In this document: positions 35,754 through 45,932 of the stretch, in pieces
Layout of the letters: each line of letters begins with the position of its first letter
How positions within the stretch are numbered: position 1 is the stretch's first letter
Source: Parabacteroides distasonis ATCC 8503
GTDB lineage: Bacteria; Bacteroidota; Bacteroidia; Bacteroidales; Tannerellaceae
Assembly: GCF_000012845.1 (NCBI RefSeq)
Contig: NC_009615.1
Coordinates: forward strand, 2,447,501 to 2,511,500
Length of the DNA: 64,000 nucleotides
Direction of reading: 5' to 3'
Made by a program: the position numbers and the translations under genes
The notes under the pieces: generated by a model
Database searches by the model: none
What the model was told of the DNA's origin: nothing
What the model saw: only the letters and a program-made list of their open reading frames with translations

Positions 35754-36485
35754 ATGCATTCAATGCTTCTTACATCCGATAAAGACCCGATGGGCGCCGC
35801 TATCATCGATTATCTCGCACATGGAAAAGCGAGTAAACTCCGTGTATTCTCCTCCATGTTCGATGAAGATGAGATTCCCGTGAATCAATTATTCCGGACT
35901 TTCCAAGAAATGCCCTCCTTGGAACAGAAAGCCCTTCAACTCAGTACAGGCAAAATATTGGATGTTGGTGCCGGAAGTGGATGCCACACCTTGGCTTTAC
36001 AGGAAATGGGTAAAGAGGTTACCGCTATCGACATATCCCCTCTTTCCGTAGAGGCCATGAACAAACGGGGCGTAAAAGACGCCCGCTTACAGAATTTTTT
36101 TGACAGGAGCTTAACCGGACCATTCGATACCATTCTTCTCTTAATGAACGGTTCCGGGATTATCGGTAAACTGGAAAATCTCCCGGCTTTCTTTCACCGC
36201 TTAAAAGAGGTTCTAGCCCGGGACGGACAGCTTTTACTTGACTCTAGCGACTTAAGTTATTTATTTGAAGATGAAGACGGGAATCTGGATATCGCCCCCG
36301 AGGATGATTATTTCGGAGAGATCGATTTCCGCATGCAATATAAAAGTATCAAAGGGGATTCATTTGATTGGTTATATATAGATTTCAACACGCTGAATCT
36401 ATACGCAAGGCAAGCCGGCTTTAAAGCGGAAAAAATAGAAAATGGGGAGCATTACGATTATCTAGCCCGTATCTCCTATTTTTAA
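35754..36485 (+). CDS. Class I SAM-dependent methyltransferase
   Basis: 243 residues. Motif I is ILDVGAGSGCHTLALQEMGK near residue 65, motif II TAIDISPLSVEAM, and LLLMNGSGIIGKL follows. The acceptor is unknown; no neighbour suggests one. The first ATG is used, and a second Met four codons on is an alternative start. Confidence 0.82.
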   Translation: MHSMLLTSDKDPMGAAIIDYLAHGKASKLRVFSSMFDEDEIPVNQLFRTFQEMPSLEQKALQLSTGKILDVGAGSGCHTLALQEMGKEVTAIDISPLSVEAMNKRGVKDARLQNFFDRSLTGPFDTILLLMNGSGIIGKLENLPAFFHRLKEVLARDGQLLLDSSDLSYLFEDEDGNLDIAPEDDYFGEIDFRMQYKSIKGDSFDWLYIDFNTLNLYARQAGFKAEKIENGEHYDYLARISYF

Positions 36486-36520
36486 CCCATCAATTCCCGG
36501 TAGATATGTATTTTCTTTTA

Positions 36521-36528
36521 TATATTTG
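36521..36528 (+). promoter_or_regulatory. Promoter -7 box of the glucosaminidase gene
   Basis: TATATTTG, an exact match. It overlaps the upstream TTG at 36526, which excludes that codon as a start and favours the ATG at 36559. Confidence 0.62.
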
Positions 36529-36558
36529 TCCGGTAAAATCGGATCGAAAAGAACAGTT

Positions 36559-37467
36559 ATGCGTTTATCCCTTCATTTTTTAGGTATATTATTATTGTCC
36601 CTCGTCTGTTTAAGCGCAGGGGCGGAAAGCCAGCGGAAGCTGACTTCCTATCAAAAATACATCAGTAAATACAGTGATTTGGCGATTCAACACCAAAAGA
36701 AATATCGCATTCCGGCAAGTATCACCTTAGCGCAAGGATTACTGGAATCCGGAGCTGGGCAAAGCGACTTGGCCAGACGCTCCAACAATCACTTCGGTAT
36801 CAAATGCCATTCGGACTGGCGAGGCGGCAGGGTCTATCACGACGACGACCTGCGGGGAGAGTGCTTCCGGAAATACAAACGAGTAGAGGATTCTTATGAT
36901 GACCATTCCCGCTTCCTCGCCGAACGCTCCCGCTACGAACGCCTGTTCAAATTAAACATCAAGGATTACAAAGGCTGGGCCAAAGGACTACAAAAATGCG
37001 GTTACGCCACCGATCGTGCTTACGCGAATAAATTAATCAAGGTTATCGAAGATTATGAGTTATACCGCTTTGACTCCGGTAAGAGAAAAAAGAAGACCTC
37101 TACCAAGAAGCAAAATCTTCCGGTGTTCAATTATCAAGTCTATCGTACCCACGGTTTGATCTATGTATACGCTAAGGATAACGACAGTTTCGACCAGATC
37201 GCCCGAAGCATGGGATTCAAGGCCAAGCAGTTGATGAAATTCAACGAGGTGCCTGAGGACTTCCCGTTGCAGGCAGGCGATATCGTATATCTGGAAAAGA
37301 AAAAGAAGAAAGCGGACAAGCCGAATTACGACCATGTGGTACAAGTCGGAGAGTCTATGCACAGTATTGCGCAGATGTACGGAATCCAGATCAAGAGTCT
37401 GTATAAAATGAATAAAAAAGACAAAGATTACATCCCGGAGGAAGGAGATGTCTTAAAACTTAGATAA
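36559..37467 (+). CDS. Glucosaminidase (FlgJ/GH73-like) with two LysM domains
   Basis: 302 residues from the ATG at 36559. A signal peptide ends at SAGAES (about residue 23). The glucosaminidase domain (about 30-170) shows IPASITLAQGLLESGAGQSDLA with the catalytic Glu, and NNHFGIKCHSDWRGG. Two LysM modules follow (about 200-245, and 262-302 starting VVQVGESMHSIAQMYGI). It cleaves the glycan strands of peptidoglycan in the envelope. Confidence 0.93.
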   Translation: MRLSLHFLGILLLSLVCLSAGAESQRKLTSYQKYISKYSDLAIQHQKKYRIPASITLAQGLLESGAGQSDLARRSNNHFGIKCHSDWRGGRVYHDDDLRGECFRKYKRVEDSYDDHSRFLAERSRYERLFKLNIKDYKGWAKGLQKCGYATDRAYANKLIKVIEDYELYRFDSGKRKKKTSTKKQNLPVFNYQVYRTHGLIYVYAKDNDSFDQIARSMGFKAKQLMKFNEVPEDFPLQAGDIVYLEKKKKKADKPNYDHVVQVGESMHSIAQMYGIQIKSLYKMNKKDKDYIPEEGDVLKLR

Positions 37468-37484
37468 GTAACATAAAAAAGTAT

Positions 37485-37492
37485 TACCTTTG
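37485..37492 (+). promoter_or_regulatory. Promoter -7 box of the purM-prfA-pyrF cluster
   Basis: TACCTTTG, an exact -7 match 21 nt ahead of the ATG at 37514. Confidence 0.62.
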
Positions 37493-37513
37493 CGGTTCAA
37501 ATAATATAGTACA

Positions 37514-38680
37514 ATGAGTGATCAACGTTATAACCTGCGAGGCGTTTCCGCTTCAAAAGAAGATGTTCACAATGCGATAAAGAACATCGATAAGGGAATT
37601 TTTCCGAAAGCGTTCTGTAAGATCATCCCCGATATCTTAGGCGGTGATCCTGAATATTGTAATATTATGCACGCGGATGGCGCCGGTACCAAATCGTCCT
37701 TGGCGTATATGTACTGGAAAGAGACCGGAGATCTTTCGGTGTGGAAAGGTATCGCCCAAGACGCTCTTATCATGAATATCGACGACCTGCTCTGCGTAGG
37801 TGCCGTAGACAATATCTTGGTCTCTTCTACAATTGGACGTAACAAGCTGTTGGTTCCGGGCGAGGTGATCTCGGCGATCATCAATGGAACAGATGAGTTG
37901 CTGGCAGAGTTACGTGAGATGGGCGTTGGTTGCTACGCGACAGGTGGCGAGACCGCAGACGTTGGCGACTTAGTTCGTACCATCATCGTAGATAGTACGG
38001 TCACTTGCCGCATGAAACGTTCGGACGTAATCGATAATAAGAATATCCAAGGAGGAGACGTGATCGTAGGTCTGGCATCTTCCGGACAAGCCACTTACGA
38101 GAAAGAATACAATGGAGGTATGGGTAGCAACGGCTTGACCTCTGCCCGCCATGATGTTTTCTCTAAGTATTTAGCGAAAAAATATCCGGAAAGCTACGAT
38201 GCCGCCGTTCCCAAAGAATTGGTTTACTCCGGAGGATTGAAACTTACGGATAAGATCGAGGAATTAGGGATCGATGCCGGAAAGATGGTGCTTTCGCCTA
38301 CACGTACCTATGCGCCGGTAATTAAGGTATTGCTTGATAAACTACGCTCTCAAATCCATGGTATGGTACATTGTTCGGGAGGGGCCCAGACAAAAGTCAT
38401 GCATTTCGTAGAGAACAAGCGTGTAACTAAGGACAATCTCTTCCCTATCCCACCGTTATTCCGCACGATTCAGGAGCAGAGCGGTACGGACTGGAGCGAG
38501 ATGTACAAGGTATTCAATATGGGACACCGGATGGAGATATACATCGCTCCCGAGCATGCGGAAGAAGTAATCGGCATCTCAAAAAGCTTTGGTATTGATG
38601 CGCAAATCGTGGGCTTCGTAGAGGAAGCTGATAAAAATGAATTGATTATCGAAAGCGAGAAAGGTCGCTTCACCTATTAA
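37514..38680 (+). CDS. purM: Phosphoribosylformylglycinamidine cyclo-ligase (AIR synthase) family protein
   Basis: 388 residues. PurM-type features are YCNIMHADGAGTKSSLAYMY, DALIMNIDDLLCVGA, ATGGETADVGDLVRT and VGLASSGQATYEKEYNGGMGSNGL. In the PurM family the enzyme closes the imidazole ring of AIR with ATP in purine synthesis. The sequence is a divergent, longer Bacteroidetes type, so the exact activity rests on family membership. prfA follows after 9 bp. Confidence 0.88.
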   Translation: MSDQRYNLRGVSASKEDVHNAIKNIDKGIFPKAFCKIIPDILGGDPEYCNIMHADGAGTKSSLAYMYWKETGDLSVWKGIAQDALIMNIDDLLCVGAVDNILVSSTIGRNKLLVPGEVISAIINGTDELLAELREMGVGCYATGGETADVGDLVRTIIVDSTVTCRMKRSDVIDNKNIQGGDVIVGLASSGQATYEKEYNGGMGSNGLTSARHDVFSKYLAKKYPESYDAAVPKELVYSGGLKLTDKIEELGIDAGKMVLSPTRTYAPVIKVLLDKLRSQIHGMVHCSGGAQTKVMHFVENKRVTKDNLFPIPPLFRTIQEQSGTDWSEMYKVFNMGHRMEIYIAPEHAEEVIGISKSFGIDAQIVGFVEEADKNELIIESEKGRFTY

Positions 38681-38689
38681 TAAAGATAA

Positions 38690-39799
38690 ATGGCCGAAAA
38701 TAGTTTACTTGGTAAATTAGACGGATTAGTGAGCCGTTTCGAGGAAGTCGGTACCCTTATTACCGACCCGGCGGTGATCGCCGACATGAAACGGTTCGTA
38801 AAACTGAACAAAGAGTACCGTGATTTGGAGAAAATTGTGGGAGCTCGTTCGGAATACGTGAAAGTATTGAACGGGATCGAGGAAGCGAAAGCCTTGCTTG
38901 AGTCCGAGCAAGATCCGGAAATGCGGGAAATGGCCCGTGAGGAGCTGGATACCTGCAACGAACGTATTCCCGCTTTGGAAGAAGAGATAAAATTATTGCT
39001 CGTTCCCGCTGATCCGCAAGACGACAAGAACGCGATCGTTGAGATACGAGGAGGAACGGGAGGTGACGAAGCCGCCCTTTTCGCCGGTGATCTATATCGT
39101 ATGTACGTGAAGTATTGCGAACTGAAGGGATGGAAAATAAGCGTGTCTAGCTTTAGCGAAGGCTCGTCCGGCGGTTTTAAGGAAATCATCTTCACGGTAT
39201 CGGGCGAGAAAGTATACGGAACGTTGAAGTATGAGTCCGGTGTACACCGTGTACAGCGTGTACCGGCTACGGAGACGCAAGGACGTGTACATACCTCCGC
39301 CGCTACAGTTGCCGTATTGCCTGAGGCGGATGAATTTGATGTTGAGATTAATGAAGGGGAGATTAAATGGGATACCTTCCGCTCCGGTGGGGCCGGTGGT
39401 CAGAACGTAAACAAGGTGGAATCAGGTGTCCGTCTGCGTTATGTCTGGAAGAACCCCATTACAGGTGTGAGTGAGGAAATCTTGATCGAATGTACGGAGA
39501 CACGAGACCAACCGAAGAACAAAGAAAGGGCGCTTACCCGTCTTCGTTCGTTTATTTATGACAAGGAACACCAGAAATACTTGGACGATATCGCCAGCAA
39601 GCGTAAGACCATGGTATCTACCGGTGACCGCTCCGCGAAGATCCGTACGTACAATTACCCGCAAGGGCGTATCACGGATCACCGTATCAATTACACGATC
39701 TATAATCTTTCAGCCTTTATGGACGGTGAAATTCAAGATTGCTTGGATCACCTGATCGTAGCGGAGAACGCTGAGCGACTGAAAGAGTCTGAATTGTAA
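38690..39799 (+). CDS. prfA: Peptide chain release factor 1
   Basis: 369 residues. The catalytic GGQ is in [19 protein letters not shown] near residue 233. The stop-codon reading region carries [21 protein letters not shown], where PAT is the RF1 tripeptide for UAA/UAG. It releases the finished protein from the ribosome. It lies between purM and pyrF, at 9 and 32 bp. Confidence 0.97.
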   Translation: MAENSLLGKLDGLVSRFEEVGTLITDPAVIADMKRFVKLNKEYRDLEKIVGARSEYVKVLNGIEEAKALLESEQDPEMREMAREELDTCNERIPALEEEIKLLLVPADPQDDKNAIVEIRGGTGGDEAALFAGDLYRMYVKYCELKGWKISVSSFSEGSSGGFKEIIFTVSGEKVYGTLKYESGVHRVQRVPATETQGRVHTSAATVAVLPEADEFDVEINEGEIKWDTFRSGGAGGQNVNKVESGVRLRYVWKNPITGVSEEILIECTETRDQPKNKERALTRLRSFIYDKEHQKYLDDIASKRKTMVSTGDRSAKIRTYNYPQGRITDHRINYTIYNLSAFMDGEIQDCLDHLIVAENAERLKESEL

Positions 39800-39831
39800 A
39801 CACATCCAATCATTTCATACTGAATAAGAAA

Positions 39832-40674
39832 ATGAACAAACAACAGCTATTCGAGAATATTAAAAAGAAACAATCCTTCCTTTGTGTCGGATTAGATACA
39901 GATATAAAAAAGATCCCGCAACATCTATTGTCGGAAGAAGATCCTATTTTCGCATTCAATAAAGCGATCATCGACGCTACCGCCGATTATTGTGTCGCTT
40001 ACAAGCCGAATCTGGCTTTTTACGAGAGCCTCGGCACAAAGGGTATGATGGCTTTTGAGAAGACTGTGGCTTACTTACGGGAGAATTATCCCGATCAATT
40101 TATCATCGCCGACGCGAAACGTGGTGATATCGGAAATACCTCCGAGATGTATGCCCGTTCTTTCTTCGATCATATCAAGGTAGATGCCGTAACGGTCGCT
40201 CCCTATATGGGCGAGGATAGCGTAAAACCATTCTTGATCTACCCGGAGGCTTGGGTAATCTTATTGGCCTTGACCTCCAATAAAGGCTCACATGATTTTC
40301 AAATGACGGAAGACGCAAATGGTGAACGTCTTTTCGAGAAAGTACTAAAGAAATCGCAAGAATGGGCTAACGATGAGCAAATGATGTATGTAGTGGGCGC
40401 TACCCAAGGCAAGATGTTCCTTGATATCCGTAAACAGGCCCCGAATCATTTCTTGTTAGTTCCGGGCGTAGGCGCTCAAGGTGGAAGCTTGGCGGAAGTA
40501 GCTCAATACGGGATGAACGACCAATGCGGTCTTTTGGTAAATTCTTCCCGTGCGATTATTTACGCAGATAAGACGGAGGCTTTCGCCAACGTAGCCCGTG
40601 AGGCGGCACATGCCGTACAGAAAGAAATGGCCGGTTATCTACATGATAAGGGAATTATTCCCTGCAAAGCATAG
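39832..40674 (+). CDS. pyrF: Orotidine 5'-phosphate decarboxylase (type 2)
   Basis: 280 residues, the longer type-2 form. [14 protein letters not shown] opens the barrel, and [19 protein letters not shown] has the catalytic Lys-Asp pairs. [16 protein letters not shown] and [11 protein letters not shown] bind the phosphate. It makes UMP in the last step of pyrimidine synthesis. Confidence 0.96.
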   Translation: MNKQQLFENIKKKQSFLCVGLDTDIKKIPQHLLSEEDPIFAFNKAIIDATADYCVAYKPNLAFYESLGTKGMMAFEKTVAYLRENYPDQFIIADAKRGDIGNTSEMYARSFFDHIKVDAVTVAPYMGEDSVKPFLIYPEAWVILLALTSNKGSHDFQMTEDANGERLFEKVLKKSQEWANDEQMMYVVGATQGKMFLDIRKQAPNHFLLVPGVGAQGGSLAEVAQYGMNDQCGLLVNSSRAIIYADKTEAFANVAREAAHAVQKEMAGYLHDKGIIPCKA

Positions 40675-40763
40675 GCTATATAAAGAATTTTCACCATTTT
40701 TGCAAACTAACTGTCTATAAACAGCGGACAGTCAACGAAGATACATATATAATTGAATAAGTA

Positions 40764-41807
40764 ATGGAGTTTTCAGCCCAACAAATTGCCGGCTTCCTGA
40801 ACGGAACGATTGAAGGAGATCCGAACGTTAAAGTCAGCAACTTCTCTAAAATAGAAGAAGGAAAGCCAGGTACATTGACCTTTTTGGCGAATCTTAAATA
40901 TGCGCATCATATTTATAATACCGAGGCAAGCATTGTTTTGGTGAATAATGATTTCAAACCGGAACAACCGATAAGAGCCACACTTGTAAAAGTAGAGAAC
41001 GCTTATGCGGCGCTCGCGATGTTATTAAATTTGGTAGAGCAATCGAAGAGCAAAAAGAAGGGGGTTGATTCTACCGCTTTTATCGCCGCTTCCGCGACCG
41101 TGAGCGACGATTGTTATGTCGGTAACTTCGCCTACATCGGAGAAGGCGTAAAAATGGGTAAGAACTGTATGGTATACCCGCACGCTTATATCGGTGATCA
41201 CGTGACGGTAGGAGATAACTGCGTATTCTATCCGCATGCCACCGTTTACGAGAATTGTATAATCGGCAATAATTGTATCCTTCATGCCGGTAGCGTAGTC
41301 GGGGCTGACGGTTTCGGATTCGCTCCCGAAGGTGAGACTTACAAGAAAATCCCGCAATTAGGCAACGTTATTATCGAGGATGATGTAGAGATCGGAGCCA
41401 ATACGACAATTGACCGTGCGGTGATGGATTCTACGATCATTCACCGAGGCGTTAAGCTGGACAATCTCGTACAAATCGCTCATAACGTGGAGGTAGGCGA
41501 GAATACCGTGATGGCGGCGCAAGTCGGCATCGCCGGTTCCGTAAAAGTAGGAAAGCATTGTATGTTTGGCGGACAAGTTGGTTTGGCCGGACATATCCAT
41601 GTGGCGGACCACGTCGTATTCGGAGCTCAGGCTGGCGTTATCAGCGACGTGAAGGAAGCGACGACATTGCTCGGGGCGCCGGCGATCAACGCTAAGAACT
41701 TCATGCGTTCCAGCGCGATCTTCAACCGTCTTCCGGATATATACCGCTCGCTGGGGCAAATGCAACGGGAGATCGAACAACTCAAGAAAGAAATTAATAA
41801 ACAATAA
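40764..41807 (+). CDS. lpxD: UDP-3-O-acylglucosamine N-acyltransferase
   Basis: 347 residues. An N-terminal uridine-binding domain (about 1-100) is followed by a left-handed beta-helix of hexapeptide repeats (about 105-310, such as [20 protein letters not shown] and [11 protein letters not shown]). A C-terminal helical region ends [15 protein letters not shown]. It adds the N-linked hydroxyacyl chain to the lipid A precursor. It is the first of three lipid A genes spaced 6 and 17 bp apart. Confidence 0.97.
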
Positions 41808-41813
41808 AGACCT

Positions 41814-43199
41814 ATGCAAAAACAGAAAACGCTTGCGGCAAGTTTCTCCTTGAAAGGAAAAGGGTTGCATACCGGATTAGATATAGAGATTACGTTTAAT
41901 CCCGCACCCGAGAACCATGGATACAAGATCAAACGTGTCGATATGGAAGGCCAACCGACGATTGACGCCTTGGCTGAGAACGTGGTTAATACACAGCGAG
42001 GTACGGTGCTTAGCAAGAATGGCGTTCAAGTAAGTACGATCGAGCATGCGATGGCTGCTTTATACGCTTACGAGATTGATAACTGCTTGATCGAGGTAAA
42101 CGCACCCGAATTTCCGATCCTAGACGGGAGTTCTCGCTTCTTCTCTGAGGAAATCCAAAAGACAGGGGTCGTTGAGCAAAATGCTCCGAAGGATTATTAT
42201 ATCGTAAAGCACAAGATCGAGGTAAAAGATGAAGAAACCGGTTCTTCGTTGATCATCCTTCCGGATGATAAGTTTAGCGTGAACGTATTGATCTCATTCG
42301 ATTCGCCCGTGCTTTCCAACCAATTCGCCACGTTGAACGATCTCAGCGAATTCCCGACAGAATTGGCGGCTTCACGTACGTTCGTATTCGTACGCGAAGT
42401 GGAGATGTTGCTCAACCACAACTTGATCAAGGGTGGCGATTTAGACAACGCGATCGTTATCTACGACCAGAAGATACCGCAAGAATCTTTGGACAAATTG
42501 GCAGATATGCTGAACATCCCTCACAAGAACGTGCAGGAATTAGGCTATATCAATAACAAGCCGCTTGTATTCGATAACGAACCGGCACGTCATAAATTGA
42601 TCGACGTGATCGGAGATATCGCCTTGATCGGTAAGCCGATCCGCGGACGTGTGATCGCTACCCGTCCGGGACATAAGATCAATAACCAGTTAGCTCGTAT
42701 GATCCGCAAGGATATCAAGATGAACGAGGTGCAAGCCCCGGTATACGATCCGAACCGTGAGCCGGTGATGGATATCAACCGTATCCGTGAATTATTGCCG
42801 CACCGCTATCCATTCTTATTGGTTGACAAGATCATCGAGGTTGGCGGGAACTATATCGTAGGTGTGAAGAACATCACGACCAACGAACCGTTCTTCCAAG
42901 GGCATTTCCCTCAGGAGCCGGTCATGCCGGGAGTTCTACAGGTTGAGGCTATGGCACAAACAGGTGGTTTGCTAGTCTTGAATTCCGTAGATGAGCCAGA
43001 GCGCTATTCTACCTACTTCATGAAAATAGATGGCGTGAAATTCCGCCAAAAAGTCGTTCCGGGCGATACGTTGATCTTACGTCTGGAATTATTGGCACCG
43101 ATCCGTCGCGGGATCTCTACCATGAAAGGGTATGTATTCGTTGGTGATAAATTGGTTAGTGAAGCCGAGTTCATGGCTCAGATTGTAAAAAACAAATAA
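41814..43199 (+). CDS. lpxC: Bifunctional LpxC deacetylase / FabZ dehydratase
   Basis: 461 residues joining two enzymes. Residues about 1-305 are LpxC (zinc motif STIEHAMAALYAYEIDNCLI and HKLIDVIGDIALIG). Residues about 318-461 are FabZ (LLPHRYPFLLVDKI with the catalytic His, and PGVLQVEAMAQTGG with the Glu). LpxC removes acetate from UDP-acyl-GlcNAc, the committed step of lipid A. FabZ dehydrates hydroxyacyl-ACP in fatty acid synthesis. The fusion is known in Bacteroidetes. It may balance the shared hydroxyacyl-ACP pool. Confidence 0.97.
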   Translation: MQKQKTLAASFSLKGKGLHTGLDIEITFNPAPENHGYKIKRVDMEGQPTIDALAENVVNTQRGTVLSKNGVQVSTIEHAMAALYAYEIDNCLIEVNAPEFPILDGSSRFFSEEIQKTGVVEQNAPKDYYIVKHKIEVKDEETGSSLIILPDDKFSVNVLISFDSPVLSNQFATLNDLSEFPTELAASRTFVFVREVEMLLNHNLIKGGDLDNAIVIYDQKIPQESLDKLADMLNIPHKNVQELGYINNKPLVFDNEPARHKLIDVIGDIALIGKPIRGRVIATRPGHKINNQLARMIRKDIKMNEVQAPVYDPNREPVMDINRIRELLPHRYPFLLVDKIIEVGGNYIVGVKNITTNEPFFQGHFPQEPVMPGVLQVEAMAQTGGLLVLNSVDEPERYSTYFMKIDGVKFRQKVVPGDTLILRLELLAPIRRGISTMKGYVFVGDKLVSEAEFMAQIVKNK

Positions 43200-43216
43200 T
43201 AAGATAAAGTACGATA

Positions 43217-44002
43217 ATGAATATATCTCCTCTAGCAGTCGTTCATCCAGAGGCCCAGATCGGCCAGAATGTAACTATCGATCCGTTTGCCGTGATTGAG
43301 AAAGATGTCGTAATCGGTGATAATTGCCATATATATTCTCACGCCGTTATCTTGGATGGCGCACGGATTGGTAAAAATTGCAATATTTTCCCGGGAGCGG
43401 TCGTTGCCGGTATCCCTCAAGACATGAAATTCGCGGGGGAAACCACGACGGCGGAAATCGGAGATAACACGACGCTTCGCGAATGCGTGACGATCAACCG
43501 GGGTACCGCTTCCAAAGGTAAGACCGTGGTAGGTCGCAATTGCTTAATCATGGCTTATTCGCACGTGGCCCATGATTGCGTCTTAAAAGACCATATTATC
43601 ATCGGTAACGCTTCGCAAATCGCCGGGGAGGTAGAGATTGATGATTTCGCTATCGTAAGCGGAGGTTCCTTGGTGCATCAGTTCACGCGTATATCCAAGC
43701 ACGTGATGGTACAAGGCGGTTCTCGTATCGGAAAAGATATCCCTCCTTATACCTTGATCGGCCGTGATCCGATCGTTTATTGCGGTATCAATATCGTAGG
43801 TTTACGTCGCCGGGGATTCACGAATCAGCAGGTATTCTTGATTCAAGACATCTATCGCACGCTGTATACCCGAGGCTTGAATAATACGGAGGCGCTGAAA
43901 GCGATCGAGACCGAGTACGAGCCTAGCGAGGAACGGGATTTGATCCTCAATTTCATCAAGTCTTCCAGCCGGGGTATCGTAAGAGGTTCGATCGACGAAT
44001 AA
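43217..44002 (+). CDS. lpxA: UDP-N-acetylglucosamine O-acyltransferase
   Basis: 261 residues: hexapeptide-repeat beta-helix (about 1-190, including AGIPQDMKFAGETTTAEIGDNT and AYSHVAHDCVLKDHIII with the catalytic His) and a helical C-terminus (NNTEALKAIETEYEPSEERD). It adds the O-linked hydroxyacyl chain in the first lipid A step. It ends the lpxD-lpxC/fabZ-lpxA cluster and is followed by a long hairpin. Confidence 0.97.
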   Translation: MNISPLAVVHPEAQIGQNVTIDPFAVIEKDVVIGDNCHIYSHAVILDGARIGKNCNIFPGAVVAGIPQDMKFAGETTTAEIGDNTTLRECVTINRGTASKGKTVVGRNCLIMAYSHVAHDCVLKDHIIIGNASQIAGEVEIDDFAIVSGGSLVHQFTRISKHVMVQGGSRIGKDIPPYTLIGRDPIVYCGINIVGLRRRGFTNQQVFLIQDIYRTLYTRGLNNTEALKAIETEYEPSEERDLILNFIKSSSRGIVRGSIDE

Positions 44003-44032
44003 GCGACACAAACATCCGGACAACCAAAAACA

Positions 44033-44077
44033 AATCGGCGCAAATCCACATCTTACAATGAGGGGTTTGCGCCGATT
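44033..44077. terminator. Hairpin after lpxA
   Basis: AATCGGCGCAAA (44033-44044) and TTTGCGCCGATT (44066-44077) form a perfect 12-bp, GC-rich stem around a 21-nt loop, between the convergent lpxA gene and Rpn pseudogene. No T run is present. Confidence 0.65.
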
Positions 44078-44103
44078 CGCTATTTATGTCACCAAAAGGT
44101 TAT

Positions 44104-45036
44104 TTATAGGGTAATTCCCGTGATCTGCCGGATCATTTCAAGATCGATCCCCATGGCTTTCATCTTCTTGGCGTTTTCGAGGTTCGCTTCTGTCTCGCCT
44201 TTTGCCAGTCCTTTCGCCTTACCTTTCTCCTTATTTTCCGCTCTACTTTCCGCTAGTCCTTCCAGGTATCCTTCAAGCTTCGCCGAATCCAATACGTCAT
44301 TTTGTATCATGACCGCATTCAGGTGTTCGTCGTAAGCGTATCTATCCTCGGGGGGCATGGAGTAGTATCTCAATTTTTCTCGAGCCTCGCCTAATCCCGG
44401 AGTCATGGTGTCAGGACGAATTGTTCCTCTTTTAAGGTAGTCCATCCATTCTTCTAGGGGAGTGACGGCTATCTTATCGAACTTATTGGTCCGTATGAGT
44501 ATATATTCGGGGAAAATCTCGGGGGATAGCTTGGAGACAATTACGCTCCTCTCTTTCGTGTTGACTACCAATTGATCCTTGGTATGTACGCCGATGAAAT
44601 GATTCTGCCCGTGATAAAGGTAGTCCTCTCCCCGTCCGATGTCGAAGTAGAATATGTTGATTGAGTATATTTTCTTAACCTTGTGGTAGTCCTCGCCCAG
44701 TGATATGTACTCGGTTATGGTTTTCGCTACGCCATAGAGTACCTGTTCGAGATAATATAGCTTGCGAATATTTTATATTTTCACGATGATGATCTCGCCC
44801 TTGTCGTTAAGTGCCTTGGCGTACACCCTGTTGAACTTGTCATCCTCAGACAGTTGATTACCCTCGCTCTCCAGTAGCTCCACGATGGTAATCTTCTCTC
44901 CAAGAAAAACCGTGAGAAAACCCTCCAGCACACCGAAGTTGGCTTTTTGCCGGAGCAGTCTCTTGATCGCCCAATCGAAACGTATGTATCGGTCTTTTAA
45001 TTCTTTCATGCGTTGATCCTCCTCTTTTTTATCCAT
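44104..45036 (-). pseudogene. Rpn-family PD-(D/E)XK nuclease/putative transposase, inactivated
   Basis: One continuous minus-strand frame of 311 codons from the ATG at 45036 (MDKKEEDQRMKELKDRYIRF), interrupted by a single TAA at 44773-44775. Sense continues in the same frame after it (NIRKLYYLEQVLYGVAK, HGQNHFIGVHTKDQ, then FPEYILIRTNKFDKIAVTPL). Family members normally read IIVEIQN there; this copy reads IIVKI-stop-N. So a Gln codon became a stop and the catalytic Glu became Lys. The Asp usually present just before (RVDVKA) reads RVYAKA. The Lys/Gly/Ala-rich tail is typical. It lies against the flow of its neighbours. Confidence 0.88.
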
Positions 45037-45316
45037 AGTTGATAGGTTTTAAGTTACGGCCCAATAGCGGGCGGTGTCGTAAAGATATGTCTTTTCGGGC
45101 GAAATGCAAAAGATTGATATCTGATACTGTGATTTTTATTATTTACCCATATTACAATTACCTATTCAAGGTGACAACTGCCACTAATATCTCAGCCGCA
45201 GGTTCCGTCTCTTTGACGAAGGTTGAAGACGAAGCTACGACGGTCGCCTCAGGTTCAGAAGAAATCCCATACAGGGATCAGACGCGCACCCTCTTTCATT
45301 ATTTATAGCGACGTAT
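45037..45316. other. Intergenic stretch upstream of the Rpn remnant
   Basis: About 280 bp between the Rpn pseudogene start and the promoter of the pRiA4b ORF-3-like gene. A short open frame on the plus strand shows no recognisable protein character, and no repeat or RNA was found. It may be flanking sequence brought in with the Rpn gene. Confidence 0.4.
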
Positions 45317-45347
45317 ATTGGGTATATCCATATTTTTACTACTTTTG
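45317..45347 (+). promoter_or_regulatory. Promoter of the pRiA4b-like gene and miaA
   Basis: ATTG at 45317, a 19-bp spacer and TACTTTTG (45340-45347), an exact -7 match, 25 nt ahead of the ATG at 45372. Confidence 0.68.
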
Positions 45348-45371
45348 AGGCAATAATAAAACTAAACGACT

Positions 45372-45932
45372 ATGCTATTTAGATTTCTAATCCTATCAGA
45401 TGAAGCAGATGACTTCAAGCGCGAGATCAAGATTGATTCCGAGTCTACTTTCTTGGATTTGCAAAACGCCATTCTCGACTCTGTAGGTTATACAAAGGAT
45501 CAAATGACCTCTTTCTTCATATGTGACGATGACTGGAGTAAAAAGACAGAGATCACATTAGTGGAGATGGATACCTCTTCCGAGGAAGACAGCTATGTCA
45601 TGGCCGATACTCAACTGGAAGAATTGTTGGAAGACGAGCACCAAAAACTACTTTTCGTTTTCGATTATATGACCGAACGTGCCTTCTTCATGGAACTTCG
45701 TGAGATCGTTCCGGGAAAAGACTTGGATGCTCCTATTTGCAGCAAATCGGTAGGTACGCCTCCCGCCCAAATAGTTTCTTTCGATGAGTTCGAGGCTAAG
45801 AACGGCAGTACGGACGTAGGAGAAGATTTTTACGGGGATTCCGAATACGATATGGACGAATTAGACAAAAGCGGCTTCGACGGTTTAGGCGAAGGCCCGA
45901 TGGATAATCCTTACGACGACGAGCGCTTTTGA
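45372..45932 (+). CDS. Plasmid pRiA4b ORF-3 family protein
   Basis: 186 residues. The first half ([42 protein letters not shown]) and [20 protein letters not shown] match the IS1096 TnpR-like/pRiA4b ORF-3 fold. The C-terminal third is very acidic (many Asp, Glu and Gly). Role unknown. Its TGA overlaps the miaA ATG by one base (TGATG), so it is translationally coupled to miaA. Confidence 0.82.
   Translation: MLFRFLILSDEADDFKREIKIDSESTFLDLQNAILDSVGYTKDQMTSFFICDDDWSKKTEITLVEMDTSSEEDSYVMADTQLEELLEDEHQKLLFVFDYMTERAFFMELREIVPGKDLDAPICSKSVGTPPAQIVSFDEFEAKNGSTDVGEDFYGDSEYDMDELDKSGFDGLGEGPMDNPYDDERF

Noticed and set aside
44120..44335. Plus-strand frame opposite the Rpn pseudogene tail
   Set aside because: It is the complement of the Lys/Gly/Ala-rich tail codons and shows no protein character of its own.
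44104..45036. Two separate small genes or a frameshifted gene
   Set aside because: Translation across the gap stays in the same frame with clear family sequence, so the break is one nonsense codon, not a frameshift or two genes.
45039..45308. Plus-strand open frame of about 90 codons
   Set aside because: It has no start signals, no family resemblance and lies in flanking sequence of the Rpn remnant.
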